DNA of 64,000 nt from Dermatemys mawii (GCA_007922305.1 ML677326.1:58476961-58540960), one strand, 5' to 3'; shown: positions 45,582 through 57,712, numbered from the stretch's first letter. A program made the numbers and translations. Notes: generated from the sequence alone by a model not told the origin.

Positions 45582-45635
45582 GGGTGACTAGATGACCCAA
45601 TTTTATAGGGACAGTCCCACGATTCTATGAATATT
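45582..45635. repeat. 'tagggtgactagatgaccca' MITE end
   Basis: 'ttagggtgactagatgaccc', 'ttttatagggacagtcccac' is one arm of a frequent turtle MITE whose other arm ends in 'ctggtcaccct'. Only this arm is seen. Confidence 0.45.
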
Positions 45636-47529
45636 GCTTAAACACCAAGCCCCAGTGTTTAGGATTCCGAGCGCAACCACTATACGGTAACAGAAACCAT
45701 GAGTCATGAGCAAGTCTTCACCATCTGTGTTCCTCTATCAACCAAGTGTTATGCACTAGCTAGCAAGTTTGTGTACTGTTGCCCTCTAATGGGTAGAATA
45801 TCAGGCTTCTTCAGATTGACATTATGGGTAGATTTAGGCAAAATATTCACAACAATCTAATACCCAGTCAAACTTACAAATAATAAATAGCAGCAGTAAT
45901 AATTAATAGTATTACTGTAGCACATACCTAGACACAATCAAGGATCCATGCATTACAGGCCATATTCATGGAAATTTGGTGAACATAAATTGTATTTTTT
46001 CCTCAAAGATGGGCAGCTCCCTCCCTTGCCAAACTATGTCCAGCATGCCACAGGATACTCTCTTTAATGACATCCAGTGTAAAATGGAATTATTGGGGAA
46101 AGAAGTAGGCCCCTCTAAAAGCCTTCAGAGGTTTAAAGTTTGCATTTGAACCTGCTGGGGTTACTTAGCCCCAGCTAACCCAACTACAAGGCTCACACAG
46201 CCCTAGTCTTAAACCCTAATTTTGCTGCAGCTAGAAGAGACGTCTCATGGCTATCTCAAGAAAAAAATCATTCATCTTCTCTTACTGAGGTCTTAGATGA
46301 TCAATGAATAATTTCATCCTCTCTAAGGGCTGGACTGTATACAAGCTTGCACTAAAATAACTAATTCAGATTTAATTCACATCTTTTGTTATTTCTGTTC
46401 AAGTCAATGTGTGGATTTCTTATTTCAGAAGTAAAGTGGTCTATTTTGATTTTTATTTAATCGGTATCAAGGCTCTTATAAAAATTCTAATGTAAAGAGT
46501 CATTTCATGACTTGATTATAAGCACGCACATTCAAACACTCATTCTTTTGCAACTAATAGGATTGTGTGTCCTCTAATCTCAGGGAAAACATGTTGGCAA
46601 ATATCCACACAGACAACTGTTTAGTTCCCCCCTTAATTTCTCCTGATTTGAGTAATTATTGAAATAGCTGAAGTCTATTCTGAGAATTACTAAACTTGAT
46701 ATAGGCCAAAAGAAGTCTATTAGAGATTTGATTTAGCCACTGCTGCAGCCTCCTAGAAAACCTGCTGCAAAATTGAACTCTTAGAAGAAGGCAATGTCCT
46801 CCTTCCTCTCTCTCTGTATAAAGGTTCACCTTGAGTGTCATATTAACTTTGACAGAGAAAGCATTCATGAATAATCAAATAGTTACTTAATTACTCTTTC
46901 ATTAACCTTTAGTCTCAGTTTCCTTCTTCTGGTGTATCTTGAATAATGGATTTTGTGGTCAAGTCTGTATAATAATGAAGGCATTCTTTACTGTATGCAT
47001 ACCAGGATTCTACAATGACTGCAGAATATGGATGGATAATAATAAATATCTGATGTTCATGACATTCTAGTTCAGATGACTGCGCAAAATATCACATGAG
47101 GAAACTAATATTCAAGACTGCTGCTATTAATCTGCAGAAGAGCCCAGAGTGAAGAGCTGTTCATGACTCTTATCTCTCTGAATACCCAACAGGTCAAGAG
47201 GCATAGCTAAAGCAGCAGCATCCCACCAACTAAGCTGGTGACATATGAGCGATTGTGTCCTCTCATTTAAATTTTAAAAAACACAAGTAATGAATACATT
47301 TTGGAATTATTTAATCAAGATAACATCCCAATTATCCCACTGCCCCATCCTGAAGGAGAAGAATCATTAAACCAATAAATGTAAAGATGGATGAACAAAA
47401 AATATTTTGAATAGAAGTGTTCATTAGTCAGAAACTGCCTATATAAATATCTGCCACACAAAATTGTTGTGAGAATTAGTTTAGTTATTGTTTCCAAATC
47501 ACTTTGAAGGAAGAAAACTAAATTCTCTT
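45636..47529. other. No recognisable gene or repeat
   Basis: AT-rich DNA with ORFs up to 70 codons, no motifs. Confidence 0.4.
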
Positions 47530-47596
47530 CTTAGTTACACCAGTCAATTCCACCAAATTTAATGAATTTACACTGACATAATGGAGCAAAATTGCA
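47530..47596. repeat. Short palindromic repeat ('agttacaccagtcaattcca')
   Basis: 'cttagttacaccagtcaatt' against 'aatttacactgacataatgg': a degenerate copy of the 'ttacaccagtgtaa' repeat. Confidence 0.4.
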
Positions 47597-47811
47597 TTCT
47601 ATAAGCACTAGGTGTTTTAGCACACAATATGGGTACATGTCCAGCTGTTATTTGGTCTGCATATGTCTTTCTAATATTACTAGGAATGTGTTTGTGGTTC
47701 AAACAACAAATTATACAAATATAGATTTATCTTACTGGCATAGATACATTTATATAAAACTGAGAAGTACAGAAGTTTCCTTTAGCAAGCATCATAGTCA
47801 GTGCTCGGGTG

Positions 47812-48980
47812 TGTGATGGAATACACTGCTATGACCCTACACACTATTGTAATAATCTTTGTACAAGATATGCATTGTCAGGTATCATCTGAAAACTAAT
47901 AACTCACTGGTCAATAGCATCATGGTGAAATGTATGTAGCAATATTATAAGTAAATTTATAAACATAAGCTGAAATCATGACTGCAGTGTGTTTACCAGA
48001 CAAGTCTGGGAAGTGGATAAACCTGTTTCTCCAGGACAAAGGCCAAGCTGATGCCCAGGGGATGTCATCAAAGCTGAGTGGCCATTCTTTGGCAAGGAAT
48101 GAGGCCAGGAACAAACAGAACTTAACAAAAAACCAATATGAAACCTCTCCCCCACCAGACTCTATGTCTCCTTGCTTTCAGCTGGATAGAACTTAATCTT
48201 GAGATCACTCTCAGGAAAGTACATTTTAAAGAGTGACTGAACTTAAAAAGTGAGGGCACAAACACTCAAGTGATATCTCCCTAACAATCTCTCTTTTCCA
48301 TCTGAGATGACAAAAGAAATAGCCTATGGACTTTGGGGGCAGATCCTGACCTGAAACTTGGTCAGAAATGATACTAGTAACCTATGCTAAGAACTTCATC
48401 TTAAACCAAGTCTAGTCTGTTAAATTCAGTACTAGGAATTGTTTTATCTTTATTTTTCTTTTAACCATTTCTGAATTTAATGTTTTAATGTTTGTATAGT
48501 GCTCACTTAAAATCTCTCTCTTTGTAGTTAAATAATTTTTTGTTCTTTAATGAAAATTAAGCCAGTGTTATGAACTGTATAGGTAACTCCATTTAAGGTG
48601 GCAAGTAGTTGTATTTTGTTCTCATACAAGGACAACAGATCTTTGTTATCTGAACTGTCCAGGAGAGGGCTGGACAGTGCAGTACAGAATACAAATTTTG
48701 GTGTAAGGAATCCAGAACTGGGAGTGTATTTGGGTCACCCTGAATGTGGTAACCACTGCATCTGGACAACAGAGTACGTCTGACTGGCTGCTGGGTTCAA
48801 AATTGCTGGACCAGGACTGTGGCTATAAACAGACACTCAGGGTTTGACCTCCATGCTGTTTGGGAGGAGCCCAGGTTGGGATCCGCAACAGCGAATCATT
48901 GTGATGCACTCAAGGCTGCAGGGCAGGGGTGACAGGGCCCTTCAGTGGTCTGAATTGCATCCCAAAATGCCACTGTGGCA
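47812..48980 (+). mobile_element. ERV LTR (about 1.15 kb)
   Basis: Ordered blocks of a common turtle LTR: 'ggactttgggggcagatcct', 'gttttatctttatttttctt', 'cttaaaatctctctctttgt', 'gtaactccatttaaggtggc', 'actgtccaggagagggctgg', 'ccagaactgggagtgtattt' and 'ttgggaggagcccaggttgg'. Starts near a TG at 47812; the right end near 48980 is estimated. The poly(A) signal expected after 'tagtta' has decayed. Unrelated to the 23.8/30.9 kb family. Confidence 0.6.
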
Positions 48981-49084
48981 TAGTCAGCAGGATTTATGCA
49001 CAGCTTGCTGTTTTAAATGAGATTTACCCTTTAAATACTGGGGTAACAGTTTTAAGCGAATCTCAGGTGTGTTGACTGGGAATA

Positions 49085-49292
49085 GTCAAAAGAAGATTAC
49101 TGTTTTTTGTTTGCTTATTTCAGGTAAAGGAATTAGAAACAGTAAAGCACAAATATGAGGACTAGTGAAGCATCTATAAAGCCAGAGCTGGCCAGGATGA
49201 AGAAAGAAGAGAGAGACAAAGAGAGTGAACACCAAAAATGGCAAGCAGACATGAGAGCCCAGGAGAGGGAATTGCACAGTGCATGCCTGTAG
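49085..49292 (+). pseudogene. Possible gag-like coiled-coil remnant after the LTR
   Basis: A short frame reads KPELARMKKEERDKESEHQK and then WQADMRAQERELHSACL, a Lys/Glu/Arg-rich heptad-like helix of the kind seen near the N-terminus of some retroelement gag proteins. Its place downstream of an LTR in the same direction fits a gag leader, but the match is by composition only and no other gag motif is visible. Confidence 0.25.
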
Positions 49293-49312
49293 CGTTGAAA
49301 AAAGTAAGATTA

Positions 49313-49549
49313 AATCTGGTTGGAAAATGGGGACAGTTTAACAAAAACTAAACAAAATAATTCATTTTCAGCAGAATTCCAACTTTTTGCTATAAATCCC
49401 AAAACTAAAGTTTTGGGAGTTTTCATTGTTCAATGTAAAGTTATAATTTTCAATACAAGGCAGACACTCCAGCAGAAAATTGTTTTTGGCCAAAACACAA
49501 TTTTCTAACAAAAATCAGTTTTGACATACAATTTTTGACCAGTCCTATA
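49313..49549. repeat. AT-rich MITE-like repeat ('ctggttggaaaat ... tttttgaccagtcct')
   Basis: Left 'aatctggttggaaaatgg' and right 'caatttttgaccagtcctat' are imperfect inverted repeats. Possible 8-bp duplication: TAAGATTA (49305-49312) and TAAGATAA (49550-49557). Interior is T/A-rich with repeated 'ttttggg' and 'caaaac' motifs. Confidence 0.5.
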
Positions 49550-49569
49550 TAAGATAAGCAGCTGAGCAG

Positions 49570-49760
49570 AAGAAATGTTGTCTAATGGACAGAACAGGAG
49601 ACTGAGTCATTACTCTTGCTTTCTCTTCCTGGATCTTCCACCAAGCAGATGTATATAACCTTGGACAAGTCATATAACCTCTGTGTATCTCAGCTGAACC
49701 ACCTATATTAGGTTATTTGTAAAGCACTTAGATCCCCATATGAAAGCATGGTGGACAAAT
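49570..49760 (+). repeat. MIR-type SINE
   Basis: tRNA-like head 'gtctaatggacagaacagga' and 'gactgagtcattac', CORE 'ataaccttggacaagtcata' and 'taacctctgtgtatctcag', 3' end 'ttgtaaagcacttagatccc'. Diverged, with a deletion in the CORE. Confidence 0.75.
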
Positions 49761-51917
49761 CTTTAAATTCCTACTCTGACAGAAGTATCAGAGAGAGCTT
49801 TTCCTGAAAGGGTCTCAGTGAAAACTGAATAAGAATTTCATAATTTGTCCTTATAATTCTAAATTATTACCTTTTTTGGATTCAGGCTGCCATTAGAATT
49901 TCCTTGGTGAAATAAATTACATAGATAAAGGCCAAAGAGGAATATGGTTAGATTTACACATTGCTGTTCATAGAGGGTGATCTTCCAGCAATCATTTTTG
50001 AAACATCACAGAAAATTGGTTTTCATTTTACCTTTTAAATAAAGATCAAATAGCAGCACGAAATAATGTGACATTTCAGGTATTGGAGCATCTAGATGTA
50101 ACCAAAGAAGCAATGGTGCTTCTTCTGCTATTATTTCTGCAGCAAGATTTCTCATTTGCTTCCAGTTCCAGCCCTCTCCCCATTCCCTCCCTTTGCCTGG
50201 CAAGAAGTGAAGATATTTGATAGCGATGATACCTGGTTTGAAGATGTGTCACTCATTTCAGAGTGACTAGCTGAAGAAGATAATGCTTGTGAACAAACTG
50301 GCTATCAGATTTCCAATAAGTGAAGGTCAGGCCAGCATCCCTCTTACCTAGGTGCTGTGCAAACTTAGTGACAGTTTGAACTAGGATGCTGTTTCAAAAT
50401 AAACCAGTCTAGTGGATTAACCAATATAAATATTTTGAATAAACTGGTCTATGAGTCATAAAAAGCAACTTTGTTTTAGTGTGGAGGGAAAATATTCATT
50501 CTCCCCAATTAAATGTTTTATATATATTTTCTACAATGTTCTTCCATTTTTGCCAAATTACTTTTGACTTTTTTTTATCATCATTCTAAGGGTTTCTCAA
50601 GAGGAAACATGAATCTCTTTTTAAAATATAGTGAAGGATACTCAACAAGAAAGAGTGCTTTCCTGTTCTGAGCAGAAACTGTATTTATTTTACACTAAGG
50701 CAGTAATAAAAGGCAGAAAAATTGTGGCACACTCAAATCCATACTGCAGTTAGGAATTCAAGTGCAGCTGCTTCTTTCAGCTTCAATTTAATTTTGGTTA
50801 GAACAGACACTCCATACATATAACCCCAAAATGCCATCTTTAATTATTCTTGATTTAAACTTTTTCCTCTAGGGATGTCCAGTTTAAAATCAGCACCTTT
50901 TGAATATTTGGAACAATCTTGAATTTTCCTCCCCTCTTTCCTTTCTCTGTCCTTCCTCCATTCCCAGAATCCCAGGTAGGTTTGGTAAGAGCTGACACAC
51001 TGAAAATTAATTATCTTTTAGACATAGTCTGCATGAGGAATTAAGACCTCAGTTGTGGACTGGAAATCCAGCACTTGCCAAACCATCAATTTGTGCCCAA
51101 GCTCTTGATCTAGCTGTAGTGCATAAAGATTAGACATGATATTTGTTAGTATTTTAGTCACACTGATTGACAGCTATGACTTTTGCGCATGAACTGATGT
51201 TTGGGTACTCATACATACAGAACAATTACTTTGACATTCTCATTAACTGGTTTAATTTTAAAATGTTGCTTTGCTTAAAAAAAGCCTCTTGTGTATTGTA
51301 ATTTCTCTTCTCTGTCACTCAAGAGTGTCAAATGTGTTTTTTCCCCCTAAGCACCCTATTCTCTCCAATTGCATACTTATGCTTCTTTCAGGGAATTAAA
51401 GCTTTTACTTTACTACTGCACTTAACTCTACTGGTTCAGGGTGGCTGCTGACGACTGTTATTCCTGAGACTATAGAGAGACATAGCCCCAAGACATCCTG
51501 TCACAAGAGAAAACAAATGGGATACCACAAATAGCAGAAAGCACACTTTCCACTCAGAAAACTGAAGATAATGGACAGGAGTCATGTTTAGCTGTTGCAG
51601 CAGAGGAAGTATGTATAGGATGTATTGAAGAGGCGTGGTGTTAGTTTTAACAGACTCCCACTTGACACATGCACTAAAATTGTTCCAGTGCTAACATGTG
51701 CCATTACTCCTGCCCCAATAAACCCCAGGGCAACACTATAATCTGAAATCCAAATTCAGCTTTATTCAATAGTTCAAGTATCCCATTTCCTCTCACCCAA
51801 CAAAAGGAGGCCCAAGCAAGATCTTTTTTTAAGCTAAGTATTGAATGACAGACTCCAAACAGTGGAACAACATAGTACATTGAGAATCATTAAATGAAAT
51901 GGAGGGCAACCCCCGAC
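49761..51917. other. No recognisable gene or repeat
   Basis: AT-rich; no ORF or repeat worth naming. Confidence 0.4.
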
Positions 51918-51986
51918 GTGAAATTCTGGCTCCAATGAAATCAGTGGGAGTTTTATCATTAATTGCAATGGTTCCAAAATTTCAGC
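51918..51986. repeat. Palindromic MITE-like repeat, about 68 bp
   Basis: GTGAAATTCTGGCTCCAATG (left) pairs with 'attgcaatggttccaaaatttc' (right) around the centre 'gtgggagttttatca'. Best-preserved copy here of the 'gaaatcctggccccattgaag' palindrome. Confidence 0.55.
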
Positions 51987-54399
51987 CCGGATATCTCACC
52001 ATTGGGGAACGGTGCAAGGAGTTACAAAACAACCTTACAAATATAGGTTGATCCTAGTAGCTGGTAACTGGGCAGAAACACACATTGCTTGAAACGTAGA
52101 AAAAAGTACAATGTAAAAATGTTCAACCATGTCTGTGTGCTGAACACCCCGATAGGTACAAATAGGTGACTTGGTTGTGACAAACCTGGCTGATATACAT
52201 TCTGTGTGAAATGTATTCCTGTGTGGAAAACCAATACAAAACCTATTAAGCAGGATCTTTAATTGTCTCATAAGCCTCCTTCTATNNNNNNNNNNCTATC
52301 TCTCTGTAGGGGGTGAATTTCACCCTTTCAGTCTAATGATGATGGACACATTCTGGAATGCCGTATGGCTGCATATCAACTTTGCAGTCTTCTTTGGCAG
52401 ATGCATTGGGTGCAGGACCTTATACCTATGTACATTTGCTACAACTCTGCTGTCAGCCTTAGGCTCTTGTGTGTCTTTGTACAATGTAGCTTCTGGTGAT
52501 TACGATGATATAGTGTTTGTACACTTCTGCAGGCAAAGTTTGTTATCTTGCTGTTGACTTCTTCACATATAATGCTGCAGATTTTTCAGAGTTCTAGCTC
52601 TTCCTCATGTGCTAGCATCATCAAACCCTGACTTGGTATTAAAGGGATGTTTTCTTAGGATCGTTCATGTTCAGCCTGATTTTGAAATAAGACCAGTTGA
52701 TGTAGTAGCTTATTTTTTTCACTATTCAGAGATGATATTTGGCTTTTTAGCTATTATTTTACAAGTGCCATAATAAAAAAATCTATTCGGCTGTCACACA
52801 GCTATGGGGAAGCATTAACACAGTGGCTAGTGCCCCCTATACCTAGAAAAACCACAAAATACAGTAGGGCTGCCATAAAACATTTCCTAACAAGCTTTTC
52901 CTCAGGCTTTTCAGGTTTATGATACAGGATGAATCCAGTAATGAAAATGAAAAATCTCATATTACAGCAGTCATGGAAGGAAATGAATTCCTGAAGATAT
53001 CCAATGCCTCATTAGGTGTTTCTTTAAAAGTAATATGTAGATGACACTTAATTATAGAATAGATTCAATACATATTTCTCAAAGTCAGTGTTCAGCAAAA
53101 GCTGATACCCAATAAGCCCTGTTCCTGTACGCTCAGTAAAAGTTATGTGACTGTCTGCTAGGGAAATTCTTAATCAAATCTATGATGTATAGTAAATAAT
53201 TCAGAGATCTTTCTGTAAAGTTTTCAAAAAAGGGATGTGGTTCTGCAGTGTAGTCTACTCTTTCTTCCATGACTGCTGAGTCCTGGTCAGAACTTCTGCT
53301 GAAGAATTAGTGGAGAGAAACTAGCAAGAGCCAGAAGGAACTAGGTATCTGTCCATACTATGAGTAAACAAGACTCTCTGTATGAATTATGGGACAAATG
53401 AATCTCATCTCTACCATGAGCCACCCTATAGGTTCCTCTAATAAACTGAAATCTGATTTAAACTGATTTTGTGTGATCCTGATAATATTTGCTAAGGAAA
53501 ACCTACAGGTCATGGGCACTCTTGTGTGTGGTGCAGGTGGGGATGGGGGGTATGCATATACCACAGCAACGAAGGCCATATAGGTGTCTGCTTAGATAGA
53601 GACACCTATTGCATTTCCTACATGTCCTGTTGTTCAGGACCTTTGTACATTAGCTCTTAAATTAACCCTATTAAAGCATTTAATTAAAATTCCTTTAACA
53701 CTTTGTACACTAGCTAACATTAAGATCAATACCACCAAGGAACTGGTTAATACCTAGAGGCTGGACGATAACACTGAAGGGGATGTTGTGGCAGGAAGGA
53801 AACCTAACAGCAGGCCTCTAGGGCAAGTTAGGACTTGAGAGAGCGCTTCTCCTCTTGTTGGTACCTCCCCAATTTTACAGCCTGCGTCTCTCATCATAAA
53901 TTGCCTCTCTCTTCTACTGCTTCCTGTTGCCTCTCTCAGGCAGAGAACCAGAATGGGGAAAGTGGCGCACAACAGAAACTGAAACTGGGATTGAAGCGCT
54001 ATTGGCATGGAGAAAGGTCAGCTAGCAGATAAGGTTAAAATTTCCTGCCTGCAGGAGAAAGGCCTTTTCCATTGCTCATGAAGGTGTGTGGGTGGCTAGT
54101 AAGAGGACTGCATTTCATGATAATGGAATATTATTTTAGGTCACTGATTCATATACAGCCCTGTTTGGCAGTAGCCAACAGTCATTACCAGCTGGTAGCT
54201 AAATGAATTGGTCCTCTGTCAAATTCCTAGTGAAAACTAGTGCTTTTTATGAATAAAACCACATTGTATGAGGTAACACCCTCAGTAGAGTGGCCAAGGA
54301 CTAGGTAGACATTGACAATAAATCACCATGTCTCCTGTAGAAGTGGTCCCTGCAGTAGGAAATTAAAGCATGATAGTGGAAAAGCTTGCCCTGCTGCTT
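51987..54399. other. No recognisable gene; contains the assembly gap
   Basis: Overlapping ORFs at 52022-52271 and 52336-52557 flank the N run and have no motifs. 53754-54032 has antiparallel ORFs, also without motifs. Confidence 0.4.
52286..52295. other. Assembly gap (10 N)
   Basis: Ten N in a row; the size is probably a placeholder. The right side starts with 'ctatctctctgtagggggtg' and a 'tgaatttcacccttt' repeat end. Confidence 0.99.
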
Positions 54400-54418
54400 T
54401 TCATGTTGTATCTGTTAC

Positions 54419-54462
54419 TCTTGTGAAAGGGTCACCAGTACAAAAGATTGAGAACCACTGAT
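54419..54462 (-). repeat. hAT terminal fragment (CAGTGGTTCTCAATC)
   Basis: Reverse complement of the plus strand begins CAGTGGTTCTCAATC, then TTTTGTACTGGTGACCCTTT, the terminus of a hAT family of the CAGTGGTTCTCAACC type. Only this end is identifiable. Confidence 0.55.
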
Positions 54463-56335
54463 CTATCCCAACCCCCTGCTCAAAGCAGGATCAACCCCAA
54501 CTAAATCATCCCCACCAAGCTCTTAGTAAATCTATGTGAGGTGGTGTCAGGAAATAAATCAGAGGAGATTTATGGCCATCCGACCAATAGATGACTGGCA
54601 CAAACAGGACAACACAAGAGTGCTTTCACTTAAAGCTAAACTCTACTTAGTCTCAAGCACTCACATACATCCGCAAAAAGTTGGTAAAACACCCCCAAAT
54701 TACCAAAGCTGAATGTGGCTCTCAAGTGGCACAGTGACAGCCTGTCTGCTTGCTGCTGCTGCAAGATGTATCCAAAGGGAGAGTCCAGAAGAGTCCAACC
54801 ACCTCAAACTTTCCCCCCTCATTTCTACATTAGCAATAGAATGACATACCCCTTCAAGAAAACTTGTTAAGCAAGCAGTTCCAATAGTCAAGCAAGAGGT
54901 TCCTTCTGATTATTGATTAACTAGGTGCGGGTTTTTCCCAGAGTCTGCAGCATTGAGACCCTGTTATATACATTCCTGAGGGAATATCCGGTTCTTCTAA
55001 GATGCACGTATCAGCAACTTCAACACAATTCTTATCAGGAAAGACGCGGGGTCAAGCTGCCCTTTCTGTGGCACCCAAAACCCCTCCCCTCCTGCCTTGG
55101 TCAAGCTGAGGCTGTGCCATGGCCAATTTACAGCTTGCTGTCTTGGCTACTTTTGCCAATAAGCCATAGTGGCTTCAGGCACTTTACTGGTTTGCTCACA
55201 TCTCCCTGTACACCCTAATAATTCTCATTGCTCTCCACTGGGCTCTCTCCAATTTGTCTACTTCCTTTTTGTAGTGGGGGCCCAATACTGGACACAATAC
55301 TCCAGATGTGACCTCACCAATGCCAAATAGAGGGGAATAATCACTCTCCTCAATCTGCTGGCAATGCACCTACTAATGCTGTCCAATATGCCGTTCGACT
55401 TCTTGGCAACAAGGGCACACTGTTGACTCATATTCAGCTTCTCATCCATTGTAATCTTCAAGTCCTTTTCTACAGAACTGCTGCTTAGCCAGTTGGTCTC
55501 CAGCCTACAGCAGTGCATGGAATACTTCCATCCTAAGAGCAGGACTCTGCACTTGTCCTTGTTGAACCTCATTAGATTTCTTTTGGCCCAATCCTCCAAT
55601 TTGTCTAGGTCGCTTTGGACCCTATCCCTACCCTCCAGCATATCTACCTCTCCCTGTAGCATAGTGTCATTCTGAAAACTTGTGAGGGTGCAGTCCACCC
55701 CATCATCCAGATCATTAGTGAAGATGTTGAACAAAACCAGCCCCAGGACTGACCCCAGGACATGCCACTTGATGCTGGCTACCAACTAGGTATCAAGCCA
55801 TTGATCACTACCCTTTATGCCCCACGATCTAGCCAGTTTTCTATTCACCTTATAGTCCTTTCACCCAATCCATACTACTTTAACTTGCTGGCAAGAATAC
55901 TGTGGGAGAAAGTATCAAAAGCTTTGCTAAAGTCAAAGTATATCACATCCACCACTTTCCCCATATCTACAGAGCCAGTTATCTCATCATAGAAGGCAAT
56001 CAGTTTTGCCAGGCATCACTTACCCTTGGTGAATCCATGTTGACTTTTCCTGATCACCTTCCTCTTCTCTAAGTCCTTCAAAATGGATTCCTTAAGGGTC
56101 TGATCCATGATTTTTCTGGGGACTAAAGTGAGGCTGACTGGTCGATAGTTCCCTGGATACTCCTCCTTTCCTTTTTAAAAGATAGGCACTATATTTGCTT
56201 TTTCCAGTCATCCGGGACCTCTCCCGATTGCCATGAGTTTTCAAAGATAATGGCCAATGGCTCTGGAATCACAACAGCCAACTCCCTCCGCATCCTCAGA
56301 TGCATAGCTCTGCATGGGACCAGATGCAAAGTCAA
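54463..56335 (-). mobile_element. CR1 LINE (antisense), interrupted by an LTR
   Basis: 3' UTR at 54463-54530 ('tcccaaccccctgctcaaag', 'gatcaaccccaactaaatca'), then the LTR, then coding sequence from about 55206 ('ctaataattctcattgctct') to about 56335 ('ccagtcatccgggacctctc'). The minus-strand ORF 55785-55258 has VLGSVLGLVLFNIFTNDLDD, FQNDTMLQG (where F-A-D-D-T-K is usual), DLDKLEDWAKRNLMRFNKDK and ALVRSHLEYCVQYWAP: the CR1 reverse-transcriptase palm and thumb. The first Asp of the catalytic pair is Asn, so the copy would be inactive even without its other lesions. One of the better preserved CR1 copies here. Confidence 0.9.
54545..55205 (-). mobile_element. ERV-type LTR nested in CR1 (antisense)
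   Basis: Starts TGTCAGGAAATAAATCAGAG on the plus strand and contains 'gagtgctttcacttaaagct' and 'ctctacttagtctcaagcac', wording of an antisense turtle LTR. CR1 sequence stops before it and resumes after it in the correct order. Exact right end and duplication not resolved. Confidence 0.55.
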
Positions 56336-56339
56336 ATAC

Positions 56340-57250
56340 CTTACAGAAGCTTAAGTATATTATAGCTACACAGTTATCTTTATCAAACTGGAATTTCACT
56401 GAAAAACAACATCAAGTTTGTGTGAAAAGACACATTTCTCCATAAATCTATGTTGACTAGTATTAATTATGCTACCATCCTTCAATCTTTTACACATTAT
56501 GTCCCATATCAGCCTATGATTTTCTTTTAATACTCTTGTGTGGACATTATCTGTTTCTCATTATTTTAAAATGTTTAATAGTTGCTGATTTCCATCAGTA
56601 ACAACGGGAGGATGCCAAAGAAAGTATTTCACAATCACTGGATGATCTGAATACACCATTCTGATTCTTTCCAAATACAGAAGAGAATATTTATAGAATT
56701 CTTATCCTTTTTCCTGCATCGTAATTGACAATTTTATCATCTTTATCTAGTATCAGACCTATGGGATGTTTATAGTAGATTAGTATTTCATTAGTTCCCA
56801 ATATATTAAAATAATTCATTCCTATTGTCCTTAATCTTACTGACCATTTACTTTCACTGATGCCTTTAGCTTATCAAGTATCTCCATTTCCAAATTGGCA
56901 ATTTTTATTCATCACTATCAACCATGCCATTTTTACATTTGTTCTATGTTTTTTTTAAAAAAATAATTGCTATATTCACTTCCTCTCTTAGCCAAAATAT
57001 TCTATTCATTTTTTAATAGATGACTTCTTATATTATTTCTGAACTGTGTTTTTATTTTCCCCTGGAATCTAATGAAAAACACTCTTCATCAATTTCCAAT
57101 TATCGCTCACATTTTTGTTTAACCATTTCCTCCTATTTAGTTTTACTATTGATTGTTTTCAGATTTGGGAAATTGGCCTTCTAAAAGTATCTACTATCTC
57201 GATTATGGGTTGGAGTACATTCTGTTTGCACATAACAAATGAAACTAGGT
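56340..57250 (-). mobile_element. Older CR1-type LINE segment (antisense)
   Basis: Antisense of the upstream reverse-transcriptase region: 'ccataaatctatgttgacta', 'ttatgtcccatatcagccta', 'tccaaatacagaagagaata', 'ttcattcctattgtccttaa', 'tcaatttccaattatcgctc', 'ttgttttcagatttgggaaa' and 'gtttgcacataac' occur in the order of a CR1 subfamily. AT-rich and diverged; clearly a different copy from the one at 54463-56335, although it lies in the same direction and adjoins it. Confidence 0.7.
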
Positions 57251-57264
57251 CAGGATTAAGGCTA

Positions 57265-57360
57265 CAATTTAGTCACAGGTATTTTTAGTAAAAGTCCTGA
57301 ACAGGTCATGAGCAATAAACAAAAAATCTTGGCCCGTGACTTTTACTAAATGTACCTGTG
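57265..57360. repeat. Foldback repeat ('tttagtaaaagtc ... gacttttactaaa')
   Basis: 'tcacaggtatttttagtaaa' at about 57274 pairs with 'acttttactaaatgtacctg' at 57339-57358; a stem of about 20-25 bases around 'cctgaacaggtcatgagcaa'. Known wording of a turtle MITE family. Confidence 0.65.
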
Positions 57361-57382
57361 TTTAAATGGGAGAGGGCACAGT

Positions 57383-57399
57383 ATGTGTGTGTGTGTGTG
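57383..57399. repeat. (TG)n microsatellite
   Basis: About eight TG units. Confidence 0.95.
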
Positions 57400-57439
57400 A
57401 GGGGGGAGGCCTTCTGCTGGAGGGCATGTCAGGGGGGCA

Positions 57440-57712
57440 ATGCTGGGGGAAGGGTGCCTGGGGCCAGTGGCTCCAGCTGCCGGGGCCCACAGACTCCACC
57501 CGCTCTAGCTGTCTGGCTTGGGACTGCTGCCCAGGGCCATTGACACTCCAGCCAGCTGGCTGGGGACTGCTGCCCAGAGTCATGGATGCTCTGGCCAGGA
57601 ACCGCTGACTGGGGCCCGTGGACCACGGCTGCTCTGGCTGGCCAGCTGGGAATTGCTGCCCAGGGCTGTGGACTGCGGCTGCTCCGGCTGGCCGGGAACT
57701 GCTGCCCCACCT
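57440..57712. repeat. GC-rich minisatellite, about 4-5 units of 50-60 bp
   Basis: Units built on 'gggactgctgcccagggc' / 'gtggac..cggctgctc' / 'tggctggccagctgg' repeat at about 57510, 57560, 57640 and 57690 with variation. Part of the MITE family whose foldback arm precedes it. Long ORFs on both strands here are a by-product of GC content. Confidence 0.8.
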
